A stretch of 64,000 bases of DNA from contig JADJQR010000001.1 in NCBI GenBank assembly GCA_016712675.1, forward strand, positions 4,464,001 through 4,528,000, read 5' to 3'. The DNA comes from a bacterium. Its GTDB lineage: Bacteria; Krumholzibacteriota; Krumholzibacteriia; LZORAL124-64-63. A program made the position numbers and the translations under genes. The notes under the pieces are model-generated. The model searched no databases, was not told the DNA's origin, and worked only from the letters and a program-made list of their open reading frames with translations. Below, one piece after another: positions 45,173-54,695 of this stretch; the stretch's first letter is position 1, and every line of letters starts with the position of its first letter.

Positions 45173-47062
45173 TCAGTCGATCCAACACAGCGGGATTCGT
45201 ACGATTGTTCCCTGTTCGCCCACAGCCAGAATCGTGCTGTCGTCCTCAAAAGACACGCCGTACAAATCTCGATAGAGACTAAAGCCGCGACCAGACCACG
45301 TCACGCCCCCATCAAGCGTGAAGCAGTACATCGCCCCGCCATTCAGGACTACTCCGAAGTCTTCGTCATAGAAGGTGATCTTGCCATACCCGGGATATGC
45401 GTAGCTTCTCGTGGCACGCCACGTAGACCCACCATCAGCGGTATACAGGATATCCCTTCCAGTGATGATGCCGTGCGTCGCGTCGGTGAAGTGAACGTTT
45501 CCGTACCTGGAGTCGACTCCCAGATCGTAGGGGGTCCATGTCTGGCCACCGTCGATTGTCGACAACAAGAGGCCGGACTCGCCCATGTAGGTTGGCCTCC
45601 CGATCACAAATCCGGTCGCAGGACTCGGGAAGGACACTCCCACCAGTCTCAGCGTGGTCCCGCTATCGAGAGTCTGCCACGACTGCCCTCGATCTGTCGT
45701 ATGAAGGATGATACCGTTGTCGCCAACGACGAATCCGGAGGTGTTGCTGGTAAGGACAACGTCGTTCAGCCGCACTGATACTCCAGAGTTCTTTGCATCC
45801 CAGGTTGCTCCACCATCACTCGTCCACAGGATCGTGCCACCACCGCCGACAGCGGCGCCTATTCCGGCTTCTGAAAACGATACCGCATCCAAAGACCTGC
45901 CACCCGACCACACTGCATGCCAGGTTGCCCCCGAATCCGATGTCCTGACGATGGTGCCGCCACGATAGCTGAACCAGGAATCATCATAGCCAACCGCAAC
46001 CAGTGTACTTGTGCAGACATACTGCACGTCGTTGAAGTCAGCGTCGGCCACGAACGGAGTTCCTTCCCAACTGTCACCACCATCATCCGTCGTCATGAAG
46101 GCGCCGGAATAACCTACCACCAACCCATGGTCGCCGTCCCAGAACGCCACATCGGTGAGTCCGTCACGGAGGGCTTGTTCCTTGAGGATCCATGTTGCGC
46201 CGCCATCGGTCGTCCTAATGATGTCGCCATAGTAGTTGATGGCTGTGCCCGTCATCGCATCCGTGAAACACACTTGATGGGGCCATGCGATCGGGCTTTC
46301 TTGCTCGTGCCACGTTGCCCCTTCATCGTCTGTCCGCATGATCTTCGCGCCGACGGCCGTACCGTGAGCTGAGTCCACGAACTGAATGTCCAGGAAAGTT
46401 GCCCCATTCGCGATATCGCGGCTCTCCCACGTGACTCCGCCGTCTTGCGAACTCAGCACGGTACCGCTCTCACCAACAACCCAAACATGGTCCCGATTGC
46501 TGAACGATAGGGAACGCAGACTGCTTGATGTCCCGCTCTCGCGCACCGTCCATGTTTGACCACCGTCAACGCTGTGGACGATGCTCCCATGTTCGCCGAC
46601 GGCCACGCCGATGGAGCCATCAAAGAACGCCACCGCATTCAACTGTTCCGATGTACCGCTCGTTCTGGGGCACCATACGGAATACTTGTCCATCATCGTG
46701 CGCCAATAGATCACGCCGTTCGAGCCGACCGCATAGATGACATTGCCATCAAGGATGTCGGCATCAACGAATCCCTGGGCTCCTGGAGCCGAAATCGATC
46801 CATGCCAGGTCTCTCCTCGATCCGTTGTAGTCAAGACCAACCCGTTCTCACCAATGACGACCCCGACCCCTGTCGGATGCAGGTCCACCGCGAAGAGACG
46901 GTATCCGTTCGGCAGTGGATTCAGCCACTTCCAATAGCAGTCAAGTTCCGGATCAGGATCGGGGTTCGGATCGCTCGGAGGGCTTGAGCATGAACATGCA
47001 AACAGAACAAGCAACAAGGTCCATACTGGGAGCCCCGCTTGCGACATGCGCGTCGACCTCAT
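45173..47062 (-). CDS. YCF48-like (BNR-type) propeller lipoprotein
   Basis: A 629-residue protein with a lipoprotein-type signal (VWTLLLVLFACSC) followed by a Pro/Asp linker (SDPNPDPDPELD). The whole remainder is repeats of about 45 residues with core GxxGxIxxTxDGGxTW (IGENGLVLTTTDRGETW, VGEHGSIVHSVDGGQTW, VGESGTVLSSQDGGVTW, VGDNGIILHTTDRGQSW, GGTILWTSDGGATW), the pattern of YCF48/Photosystem II stability factor-type and sialidase BNR propellers. About a dozen repeats suggest two propellers. Function in non-phototrophs is unknown. Confidence 0.88.
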   Translation of the reverse strand: MRSTRMSQAGLPVWTLLLVLFACSCSSPPSDPNPDPDPELDCYWKWLNPLPNGYRLFAVDLHPTGVGVVIGENGLVLTTTDRGETWHGSISAPGAQGFVDADILDGNVIYAVGSNGVIYWRTMMDKYSVWCPRTSGTSEQLNAVAFFDGSIGVAVGEHGSIVHSVDGGQTWTVRESGTSSSLRSLSFSNRDHVWVVGESGTVLSSQDGGVTWESRDIANGATFLDIQFVDSAHGTAVGAKIMRTDDEGATWHEQESPIAWPHQVCFTDAMTGTAINYYGDIIRTTDGGATWILKEQALRDGLTDVAFWDGDHGLVVGYSGAFMTTDDGGDSWEGTPFVADADFNDVQYVCTSTLVAVGYDDSWFSYRGGTIVRTSDSGATWHAVWSGGRSLDAVSFSEAGIGAAVGGGGTILWTSDGGATWDAKNSGVSVRLNDVVLTSNTSGFVVGDNGIILHTTDRGQSWQTLDSGTTLRLVGVSFPSPATGFVIGRPTYMGESGLLLSTIDGGQTWTPYDLGVDSRYGNVHFTDATHGIITGRDILYTADGGSTWRATRSYAYPGYGKITFYDEDFGVVLNGGAMYCFTLDGGVTWSGRGFSLYRDLYGVSFEDDSTILAVGEQGTIVRIPLCWID

Positions 47063-47217
47063 GATGTCACCTCGTGCGCTTCCCCCGATGCCAGCCGCTG
47101 GTGCGCCAACCTCGGGTGATGTTGGTTCGATTCGAAGCTACGGTCAAGCGATGGTGCGGCCCCGCGTCTCCAGGGAAGGTCTTCGGGTGTCGCTGCTGCC
47201 TCGCGTTCCGCGGCGCA

Positions 47218-47664
47218 CTACGAATAGTGCTGCAGTATCGTCTGCAGGGTACCTCCGCAGGCGATCGTGTTGCCGAAGTCGATGGTCGCGTTGTACAGCG
47301 TCCATCGTTGCGCCATGAAGTCCGCGTGTGCGGCCCGGTCATGTCGCAGGCGTCGGACATAGTCACGCGCGAGCCTCCGGATTGCGCCGGAGTCGACGTT
47401 GTGGTAGTTCGCTGACGACGCTCTTGCGTTCATCGCTTCGAACGCCCTCGTCAGCGCCGACAGTTCGGCGGTTGCGTACGGCGGCCATGCCCCGCCCGCC
47501 TCGGCCATCCAGTCCAGGAATTCGGCACAGATGCAGCGTCCGACCTCGGCCGCATCGGCCAGGCTCTGGCCCTGGATGGGTTCTCCAAGGCGGAACAGGT
47601 TCTGCGGGTTCAACGGGAAGTCCGGAAACAGTTCGGACTTGCCGGCAGACTTGAATGCTCCCAT
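47218..47664 (-). CDS. Conserved-looking small protein, function unknown
   Basis: A 148-residue soluble protein; ATG 47664 has AAGGA 7 bases upstream. No signal peptide. Contents are mainly helical (LADAAEVGRCICAEFLDWMA, AIRRLARDYVRRLRHDRAAH) with Phe/Trp-rich ends and no recognised motif. It stands alone between a lipoprotein gene on its own strand and a plus-strand gene, with no operon signs. Coding is supported by ribosome site and composition only. Confidence 0.5.
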   Translation of the reverse strand: MGAFKSAGKSELFPDFPLNPQNLFRLGEPIQGQSLADAAEVGRCICAEFLDWMAEAGGAWPPYATAELSALTRAFEAMNARASSANYHNVDSGAIRRLARDYVRRLRHDRAAHADFMAQRWTLYNATIDFGNTIACGGTLQTILQHYS

Positions 47665-47988
47665 TTCGTCGTCCTTCCGCCTTGCCCCGCGCGCAATTGT
47701 CGCAGGGGAGAAGCCCCGCTTGTCGTGGCGGACCGGTTGGAGGGGCGGAACCGGTCCGATGCTCCTTGTGAAGGGGACTGCGCAGCGCGCCCGTCAGGTG
47801 AGACACGGATTCCGGAGATTCTTCCGGGGGTCTCTCTGGCCGACGACGCGGCCCATGCGGCTGGGGGGCGAGTCCGCCGGGACTCGACAGGTATTTGTCG
47901 CGACTTTCGGGATTCGATGTCCCACATGCCGTCCTGGTCGCGCAGTTCCCATCACGGAAGACACTGAACCCCGACCGGAGGCACGACG
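47665..47988. other. Divergent intergenic region with shared box
   Basis: 324 bases between divergent genes without a supported gene. Its right part carries a box (47915-47938) that recurs near 61856; no -10/-35 pair was fixed. Confidence 0.5.
47915..47938 (+). promoter_or_regulatory. Shared upstream box CGATGTCCCACATG
   Basis: CGATGTCCCACATG at 47915-47928 is identical to 61856-61869, and the next 24 bases match at 17 positions without gaps, including GCGCAGTTC. The box is 60 bases before the lectin-like gene; the other copy lies in the divergent region between 61681 and 61964. Probably a regulator site shared by genes for exported proteins with the same C-terminal motif. Confidence 0.45.
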
Positions 47989-48750
47989 ATGAACTGCTTG
48001 AGAATGGTCCTACTGTCCCTGTCGATGGCCGTTGCCGCCACCGCCGTCGCCGATCCCATCCAGTGGCCCGCGAGCGAAGGCGGCAATGGCCACTGGTACG
48101 GCATCGTCGATGCCCGGCTGTCCTGGACCGCCGCCAGGGCGGACGCCGCAGCCCGCGGCGGCCACCTGGCCACGATCACCTCGCAGGCGGAACTCGACTT
48201 CATCTGGACCAACCTGCACCCCATCAGGAGTTGGCTCGGCGGCATCCGTGACGGTGGCTGGCGATGGATCACCGGAGAACCCTGGGCGTACACGAACTGG
48301 TACCCGGGAGAACCGAACGGGGGCGCGTCCGAGCCGTACCTTCAGTTCAGTCCGGGGCTCCCGTACAACGGAACGTGGAACGACAACAGCAACTGCGGCC
48401 ACGTGAGCGGATGCGACCAGCCCTATCTCATCGAGTATGACCAGCATCCTGATGCCTGCAGCCTGCTGGATGTCCGCAGGCCGGCCACCTGGAACGTCGG
48501 GGAAGCGTTCGAGGTCGTCGGCGTCGATTTCGTCGAGGGCATGTCGCTTCGCATCGGCCCCATCCAGGTCACCGACTTCTCCGTGACTTCGAGCGAACTG
48601 ATTTCGGCCCGGGTGCCGGACCTGAGCGCCTCGGGGATCTACGACCTCGTGGTCGCCTATCCGGACGGGAGAATGTGCTGGGTCGTTCTGGGCGCGATCG
48701 TGGGGGCCGAGGAGCTGTCCTGGGGCGCCGTGAAGTCGATGTATCGATGA
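47989..48750 (+). CDS. Exported C-type lectin-like protein with TIG-like domain and SWG-LYR tail
   Basis: A 253-residue protein with signal peptide (MVLLSLSMAVAATAVA); GGAGG 7 bases before ATG 47989. Residues 30-155 are a C-type lectin fold: WTAARADAAARGGHLATITS, FIWTNL, SWLGGIRDGGWRWITGE, NWYPGEPNG with EPN as the expected carbohydrate-binding triad, and the terminal DQPYLIEY. Residues 165-230 (RRPATWNVGEAFEVVGVDFV) look like an IPT/TIG Ig domain. The protein ends in SWGAVKSMYR at the stop codon, matching the ends of the proteins at 600-1184 and 61034-61681. Probably a surface carbohydrate-binding protein. Confidence 0.85.
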   Translation: MNCLRMVLLSLSMAVAATAVADPIQWPASEGGNGHWYGIVDARLSWTAARADAAARGGHLATITSQAELDFIWTNLHPIRSWLGGIRDGGWRWITGEPWAYTNWYPGEPNGGASEPYLQFSPGLPYNGTWNDNSNCGHVSGCDQPYLIEYDQHPDACSLLDVRRPATWNVGEAFEVVGVDFVEGMSLRIGPIQVTDFSVTSSELISARVPDLSASGIYDLVVAYPDGRMCWVVLGAIVGAEELSWGAVKSMYR

Positions 48751-48804
48751 GACGTGGGCGGTCCGAACCGACGTTGGCAGGGAACCACAACTGAAGGAAG
48801 AACG

Positions 48805-49761
48805 ATGAAGTACCTGATCGCATTGATGGCGCTGGTTGTCTTGTCGGCGCTGGTCTGCTCCTGTTCCGAATCAACGGATCCGATGCCGGACCCAGAACCG
48901 GAGGACCGCGACTACGTTCTCCTGGTGGTGGACCCGGACGCGGGCAGCAATGGAGAAGTCATCGTTGTGGACCCAGTGACGGGAGAACAGGAGGTTCTGG
49001 TCTCGGGCGGCTACCATTGGTACGGCGACCTGGCGGAGGGCCGGAACGGGTTGATCTACTGCACGGATCCGGTCAATGGAGAGATCGATGTCTTCGATCC
49101 GTCGAACGGTGAATTCTCGGTTTCGGTTTCCGGAGGCCATATCCGACCCTTCGGGTTGTGCGGAATTGCCGTCGACGATGCCGGCGCTCTGCTGGTGCCT
49201 GTCCACAGGGTGCAGAACACTGCGGTCCAGTTGCTGAGGGTCATTCCGGGCAACGTAGACCAGGAGGTGCTGTCAGCAGGCGGCCAGTTCTATGATCTCT
49301 ACGACGTGAAGGTATCCGGAGCGGGCGCCGTCTACGTAAGCGGAAGCAGCATCCAGAACCGCCGCCCCACCGCGACCATCTTCCAGATCGATCCGGAAAC
49401 GGGGGCGCAGACCGTCAAGCATCTGAGTGCGTCCGGGTATGAGTACCGGCAGTTCGATTTCGACAGGTCGGGGAACATCTGGGCCGTCGAGGACCAGGTA
49501 CGTGTGGTGAAGATCGACGCAACGACCGGGTCTTCGACCCCGATGACAGTGGATCTCGACAGCGTTTTCTATACGGGGATCTTCGTCGGCGCCGCGGACG
49601 AGGTGTTCGTGAGCCGCTTTTCGACACACACCCTGGATCGGGGAATCCAGAGGTTCGACCGTGATGCGGGCACCTGGGTATGGCTGGGCCAGAGGGACAA
49701 CTTCATGGGGCCCGAGGGGATCATCGCCGTGGACAGAAGCCGTGTCGGGGGCAGCATGTAG
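48805..49761 (+). CDS. Propeller lipoprotein of unknown function
   Basis: A 318-residue lipoprotein; the ATG at 48805 follows GAAGGAAG. The signal peptide (LIALMALVVLSALVCSC) has a lipobox-like end, then an acidic linker (STDPMPDPEPED). The mature part has repeats like VIVVDPVTGEQEVLVSGG, IDVFDPSNGEFSVSVSGG, FQIDPETGAQTVKHLS and VVKIDATTGSSTPM, matching a six- or seven-bladed YVTN/NHL-type propeller. It follows the lectin-like gene by 54 bases, so co-transcription is possible. Confidence 0.78.
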   Translation: MKYLIALMALVVLSALVCSCSESTDPMPDPEPEDRDYVLLVVDPDAGSNGEVIVVDPVTGEQEVLVSGGYHWYGDLAEGRNGLIYCTDPVNGEIDVFDPSNGEFSVSVSGGHIRPFGLCGIAVDDAGALLVPVHRVQNTAVQLLRVIPGNVDQEVLSAGGQFYDLYDVKVSGAGAVYVSGSSIQNRRPTATIFQIDPETGAQTVKHLSASGYEYRQFDFDRSGNIWAVEDQVRVVKIDATTGSSTPMTVDLDSVFYTGIFVGAADEVFVSRFSTHTLDRGIQRFDRDAGTWVWLGQRDNFMGPEGIIAVDRSRVGGSM

Positions 49762-49851
49762 CGTCGCCATGTTGGAGGCCAGTTGCGCGCGCCACATCAG
49801 CTGACGCATCGAGGATGGGCACAGGTTGATGTCCCGTCGGCTTGCGACCGA

Positions 49852-51572
49852 TCACTTCGCGAGCAGCAGTTTGCTCGTCGCGCGGAAGCCGTGGTTCGTC
49901 TCCATGCGACAGAAATACACCCCCGAGGAAACGCGCCGGCCGGAACCGTCGTCGCCGGTCCACAGGACTTCGTGCCTACCCACCGGCCGCACCGCATCGA
50001 CCAGCACCTTCACCAGGGCCCCGCGCACGTCGTAGACCCGCAGCCGCACGTGGGTCGCCTCGCGCAGGTCGTAGCGGATGGCCGTGACCGGGTTGAACGG
50101 ATTCGGGAAGCTGGCGCCCAGCTCGGTCCGCGCCGGCTGGAGGTCCAGCTTCTCGAGTTCCCCGACGACGAAGTCCTGGCTGCCGACCACCAGCAGGAAG
50201 CGGGCGTCGGCCTCGTCGACGGGGTTGCGGGTGGCGCAACGGTAGGTGTAGTGGTCGGCTTCGTGGAGGTTCACGGCGCGCAGCAGTTCGCGGTCGTAGA
50301 GCAGGGCCACGGCGTCGGCCGGCAACGCCTCCATGCCGCGGAACTCGAGCCGGACTTCGTCCGCCACGCCGTCCAGGGCGAAGTTCTTGGCCACGTCGAA
50401 GCGCCACACCTGCCCGACCAGATCGGCACCGACGCCCGCGACATCAGGCACCTTGGCGTAGCTGCCGCGGATGTCGGCGCGATAGCGGCCGGCGCGCTGG
50501 CCCCAGTCGGCGTGGGGGAAATAGAGGGAGATGGACTCGCCGGGTGGCGGGGGGACGTCTCTGTGGTCGGAGGTGTCCCAGGTGTCGGCGGCGCCGGGGG
50601 CTACGCCGACGGTGTTCAGGTCGTCGCGCGCGGGGCCGGACGTGGCGCTGATGTCGAGGTGCCAAATGGTGTTGGGTCCGACGATCGTGTGGCCACTGTC
50701 CGCGACCGGCAACGTCGTCGAAACCGACTTGGAATAGAGGGCTTCTTCGGCTGGGAACTCGAGCCGGACCTCGCTTCCGGATCGCCGATAGACGAAGAAG
50801 CCGGTCATGAGCGGCAATACCGCGCCGTTGGGGGCATAGCTGGACTGGTTCGGGTTCCAGAACATGAACTCGGTGTCAATCAGATCCGCTGCACCAGGCT
50901 CACCAATCGGAATCCCATCGACCGTGATGCCGCTCCAGGCCACCGGGAATGCGAAGGGGTTTGCGATCTGGTTCCAGCCGGGCTGGTCCAGAACTACAAC
51001 ACGGCGTTGAGGCTCCAGCGACGTCACGGGAAGTCTCTCCGTGGTCAATCGACTGGGTTGGGCTGATATGAGCCAGAATGATCGTCCGGGGGCAAGGGAG
51101 AAGTTGAATGTACCCATGGCTTCGGCTTCGGGAAGCTCGACATAGTCTTCCAGGACTCCTGACCACCTGAAGGCCCGCCATGTCCTGCGGCCGTACTCTC
51201 CGAAATCATCCAGCCCAGTCAGCAGGCCCCTGAGTGAACCATTAGTCTCTGACCAGGTCTCGTCACGCAAAGCAAGGGGAACAGAAACCATGCGGTAGGT
51301 CCGTGCCGGCACGACTTCAGGTTCGGAGAAGTTGTCGACTTCAACGTACACGTAGTACGAGGCCGGAGCTCCGCCGTTCGTCATCACGACGGGGCCAAAC
51401 GGCGTGTCGATCTCCACATAGTACTCGAGTCCCCGCGCCCCGACCGCCGCGCCCGGGATCGCCGCCCACAGCCCGCTGGTGTCGGCAACGACGGGGGCGG
51501 CCTGGAAATCCGCAGCGCCGCCCAGGCGATAGAGCAGACGTCCGGAGGTGAAGTTGCCGCTGTAGTTCCAGG
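49852..51572 (-). repeat. Tandem duplication unit, copy 1
   Basis: Aligns without net gaps to 52975-54695 at a constant offset of 3123 bases. Near-identical blocks (for example 51382-51572 against 54505-54695, which differ at two positions) alternate with diverged patches (50680-50800, 51040-51380). Confidence 0.9.
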
Positions 51573-52764
51573 AAATGTCCACGGGTATAAGATCTCCGGC
51601 CGGGAGGCCATAGTTCGTACCTCCCCGTGTCGCGGCCGTCACCGTCTGGAGCGGGTATCCGTCATAAATCAGGAGATCATCGACGGAGCATGTTGTTTCG
51701 GACTCGGCGGCCACATAGCATCGCATGGATTGCGTGAGCCCACCAGGAGACTCGCCGGCCGCGTAGATCGCGTCATCCAGGACAAGAACCAGGACACCGT
51801 CGTCGCGGACGCTCAGGGCCATCGTATGCCACACGCCGTCCTGTTCGGCGGAGTACGGCAGGTTGAGGATATCGCCCAGCCGCCCGTGCCAGACACGGAT
51901 CGATGCACTCCCTGGTCTCCCCGTCGAATAATCGACGGTGACTCTCAGGCTATCGCCGGACACTGCGTCGCCAGCGGCCACAAGACTGTCGGCGAATCCG
52001 ATTCTCAGTTCCTGCGCCGCCTCGCTGCGGTCTACACCCTCGACATTCGTCATGAACCGAAGACTCATTGTCTTGCCTGGCACGAAATCAATGGCACCGC
52101 GCGTGATGACCCCGATGCTTCCAGTGCCGGATCCAGCAATGGTCAGCGCCGAACCCGGATTTCCGCCGACCGCCTCAACGATTTGGGCAGGGTTGGCTCC
52201 AAAACTGGCCCAAAATCCCGCGTTGAAGCCTTGCTCCCAATTCTCGAACAGATTGATGTCATCACCGAGAATCGTGATGGGGCCGGACGCCGCGTATTGG
52301 GACAAATTGTTCGCATCCTCAAGCCTGATGAAGGCCTCCGAAACACCTTCACCCTCCAAGAGTGCCATTAACTCATGAGATCCGGCTTCTATCTGGCCAT
52401 CCAGGTACACTTGGTCGAGAACGCCACTTGAACCCTGGCTGGAAATTCCGAGCCGATACCTTCCCGGAGCCGGCACGAAAAACAAGATGGAACAGAGATC
52501 ACCCGTTCGGAAGATATCGCCAGGCAGTGGTGAGTGGATGACCAGTGTCGTGGGCAACGCGTCGCTCACGGAAGTGCGATAGCCGGACTCGTCCAGGAAG
52601 ACCTCTTTGGCGTCGTCGAGAAAAGCCGTACGCGACGATCGGATGCCGCCACCGCCATCGAAGTTCACTCCTGTTGCGGTCGCACAGGCGTCGGCTCCGG
52701 CACTCAGGACAGCCGCAACGAGAATCCAAGCCAGTGTCCCCCGAACGCTCCCGGAGCTACTCAC
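49852..52764 (-). CDS. Large exported protein with FlgD-like C-terminal domain (duplicate copy)
   Basis: About 970 residues from GTG 52764 (GGGAGG 7 bases upstream), with a signal peptide (GTLAWILVAAVLSAGADA). The first 400 residues (concanavalin/LamG-like stretch near FVPGKTMSLRFMTNVEGVDR) differ from the neighbour. From about residue 397 on, the sequence is shared with the 52975-57408 protein: WNYSGNFTSGRLLYRLGGAA, PARTYRMVSVPL, LDQPGWNQIANPFA. The C-terminal FlgD-like Ig domain has SFPNPFNPVTAIRYDLR, VRLRVYDVRGALVKVLVD and WTGDDGSGRRVSSGVYFCR, typical for secreted surface proteins of FCB bacteria. Nucleotide identity to the paralogue is very high in blocks. Confidence 0.85.
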   Translation of the reverse strand: MSSSGSVRGTLAWILVAAVLSAGADACATATGVNFDGGGGIRSSRTAFLDDAKEVFLDESGYRTSVSDALPTTLVIHSPLPGDIFRTGDLCSILFFVPAPGRYRLGISSQGSSGVLDQVYLDGQIEAGSHELMALLEGEGVSEAFIRLEDANNLSQYAASGPITILGDDINLFENWEQGFNAGFWASFGANPAQIVEAVGGNPGSALTIAGSGTGSIGVITRGAIDFVPGKTMSLRFMTNVEGVDRSEAAQELRIGFADSLVAAGDAVSGDSLRVTVDYSTGRPGSASIRVWHGRLGDILNLPYSAEQDGVWHTMALSVRDDGVLVLVLDDAIYAAGESPGGLTQSMRCYVAAESETTCSVDDLLIYDGYPLQTVTAATRGGTNYGLPAGDLIPVDISWNYSGNFTSGRLLYRLGGAADFQAAPVVADTSGLWAAIPGAAVGARGLEYYVEIDTPFGPVVMTNGGAPASYYVYVEVDNFSEPEVVPARTYRMVSVPLALRDETWSETNGSLRGLLTGLDDFGEYGRRTWRAFRWSGVLEDYVELPEAEAMGTFNFSLAPGRSFWLISAQPSRLTTERLPVTSLEPQRRVVVLDQPGWNQIANPFAFPVAWSGITVDGIPIGEPGAADLIDTEFMFWNPNQSSYAPNGAVLPLMTGFFVYRRSGSEVRLEFPAEEALYSKSVSTTLPVADSGHTIVGPNTIWHLDISATSGPARDDLNTVGVAPGAADTWDTSDHRDVPPPPGESISLYFPHADWGQRAGRYRADIRGSYAKVPDVAGVGADLVGQVWRFDVAKNFALDGVADEVRLEFRGMEALPADAVALLYDRELLRAVNLHEADHYTYRCATRNPVDEADARFLLVVGSQDFVVGELEKLDLQPARTELGASFPNPFNPVTAIRYDLREATHVRLRVYDVRGALVKVLVDAVRPVGRHEVLWTGDDGSGRRVSSGVYFCRMETNHGFRATSKLLLAK

Positions 52765-52789
52765 GTCGTATCCTCCCACCATTTTTCCA

Positions 52790-52925
52790 GCGGATCCGGC
52801 GGCCCCGGCAGATCCGGCGCCGTCTCCCCGCTCGGCGCATCGCCGCTAACGCCGCCGATCGCCAGCACCGCCCAACACGGCCACCGCACCCACCCCGATC
52901 CGCGTCAACCACCAACCGGTGTAGC
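52790..52925 (-). pseudogene. Decayed 3' end of the PEGA gene
   Basis: Matches the end of the PEGA protein gene (57479-57610) with small indels: on the minus strand it can be read GWWLTRIGVGAVAVLGGAGD but then meets a TAG, while the intact gene continues GAVLAIGGGSGD. It precedes the duplicated FlgD-tailed gene in the same position as the intact PEGA gene precedes the other copy. It shows that a unit made of the PEGA 3' end plus the FlgD-tailed gene was duplicated. Confidence 0.85.
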
Positions 52926-52974
52926 TGGAAATGGACCACGACACCGTCTGCACTCGGCAGGCCGTCCACTGCCG

Positions 52975-54695
52975 CTATTTGGCAAGTACGAGCTTCCGCG
53001 TCGCCTGGTACCCTTGCCCTGTCTCCATGCGACAGAAATACACCCCTGAGGAAGCGCGCCGGCCGGAACCGTCGTCGCCGGTCCACAGGACTTCGTGCCT
53101 ACCCACCGGCCGCGCCGCATCGACCAGCACCTTCACCAGGGCCCCGCGCACGTCGTAGACGCGCAGCCGCACGTGGGTCGCCTCGCGCAGGTCATAGCGG
53201 ATGGCCGTGACCGGGTTGAACGGATTGGGGAAGCTGGCGCCCAGCTCGGTCCGCGCCGGCTGGAGGTCCAGCTTCTCAAGTTCCCCGACGACGAAGTCCT
53301 GGCTGCCGACCACCAGCAGGAAGCGGGCATCGGCCTCGTCGACGGGGTCGCGGGTGGCGCAACGGTAGGTGTAGTGGTCGGCTTCGTGGAGATCCACGGC
53401 GCGCAGCAGATCGCGGTCGTAGAGCAGGGCCACGGCGTCGGCCGGCAACGTCTCCATGCCGCCGAACTCGAGCCGGACTTCGTCCGCCACGCCGTCCAGG
53501 GCGAAGTTCTTGGCCACGTCGAAGCGCCACACCTGCCCGACCAGATCGGCACCGACGCCGGCGAAATCGGGCACCTTGGCGTAGCTGCCGCGGATGTCGG
53601 CACGATAGCGACCGGCGCGCTGGCCCCAGTCGGCGTGGGGGAAATAGAGGGAGATGGACTCGCCGGATGGCGGGGGGACGTCTCTGTGGTCGGAGGTGTC
53701 CCAGGTGTCGGCGGCGCCGGGGGCTACGCCGACGGTGTTCAGGTCGTCGCGCGTGGGGCCGGACGTGGCGCTGATGGCGAGGTGCCAGAGGCTACTGGTA
53801 CTCGTCATGGGAGAACCGGGGGCCTGGGCAGCGGAGGCTGTCTCCGATTTCGCCGAGGCGGCGGCTTCTTGCGCGGGAAACTCCAATCGGACTTCGTCTC
53901 CGGTCCGACGGTAGACGAAGAAGCCGGTCATGGACGGCAATACTGCGCCGTTGGGGGCATAGCTGGACTGGGTCGGGTTCCAGAACATGAACTCGGTGTC
54001 GATCAGATCCGCTGCACCGGGTTCGCTGATGGGGATCCCATTGACCGTGATGCCGCTCCAGGCCACCGGGTACGCGAAGGGGTTCGCGATCTGGTTCCAG
54101 CCCGGTTGGTCCAGAATGACGGTCTGCGCAGATAGAGGCAGCGACTCCCCAGGAAGTCTCTCTGTGGTCAGACGACTTGGCTGGGCCGATACGAGCCAGA
54201 ACGAACGACCGGGAATAAGGGAGATGAACCCCGTACCCATTGCCTCGGCTTCGGGCAGTTCAATATAGTCTTCCAGGTCCCCTGACCATCTGAAGGCCAG
54301 CCAATTCCTACGGCCGTATTCGCCGAATGCGTCGAGTCCTGTCAGGACGGCCCTGAGTGAGCCCGCGTTCTCCGGCTCGTACAAACTTCCGAACAGAAGC
54401 GGAACGGAAACCATGCGGTAGGTCCGTGCCGGCACGATCTCAGGTTCGGCGAGATTGTCGACGGCGACACCCACATGCCAAGTACCGGTTTCATAGCCAT
54501 CTGCCATCACGACGGGGCCAAACGGCGTGTCGATCTCCACATAGTACTCGAGTCCCCGCGCCCCGACCGCCGCGCCCGGGATCGCCGCCCACAGCCCGCT
54601 GGTGTCGGCAACGACGGGGACGGCCTGGAAATCCGCAGCGCCGCCCAGGCGATAGAGCAGACGTCCGGAGGTGAAGTTGCCGCTGTAATTCCAGG
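52975..54695 (-). repeat. Tandem duplication unit, copy 2
   Basis: Partner of 49852-51572, offset 3123 bases, with a mosaic of near-identical and diverged blocks that suggests later gene conversion. Confidence 0.9.

Noticed and set aside
49783-51066. 427-codon plus-strand frame opposite the FlgD-tailed gene, repeated at 53095-54135
   Set aside because: The repetition reflects the duplicated minus-strand gene; the frame has no start signal or fold features.
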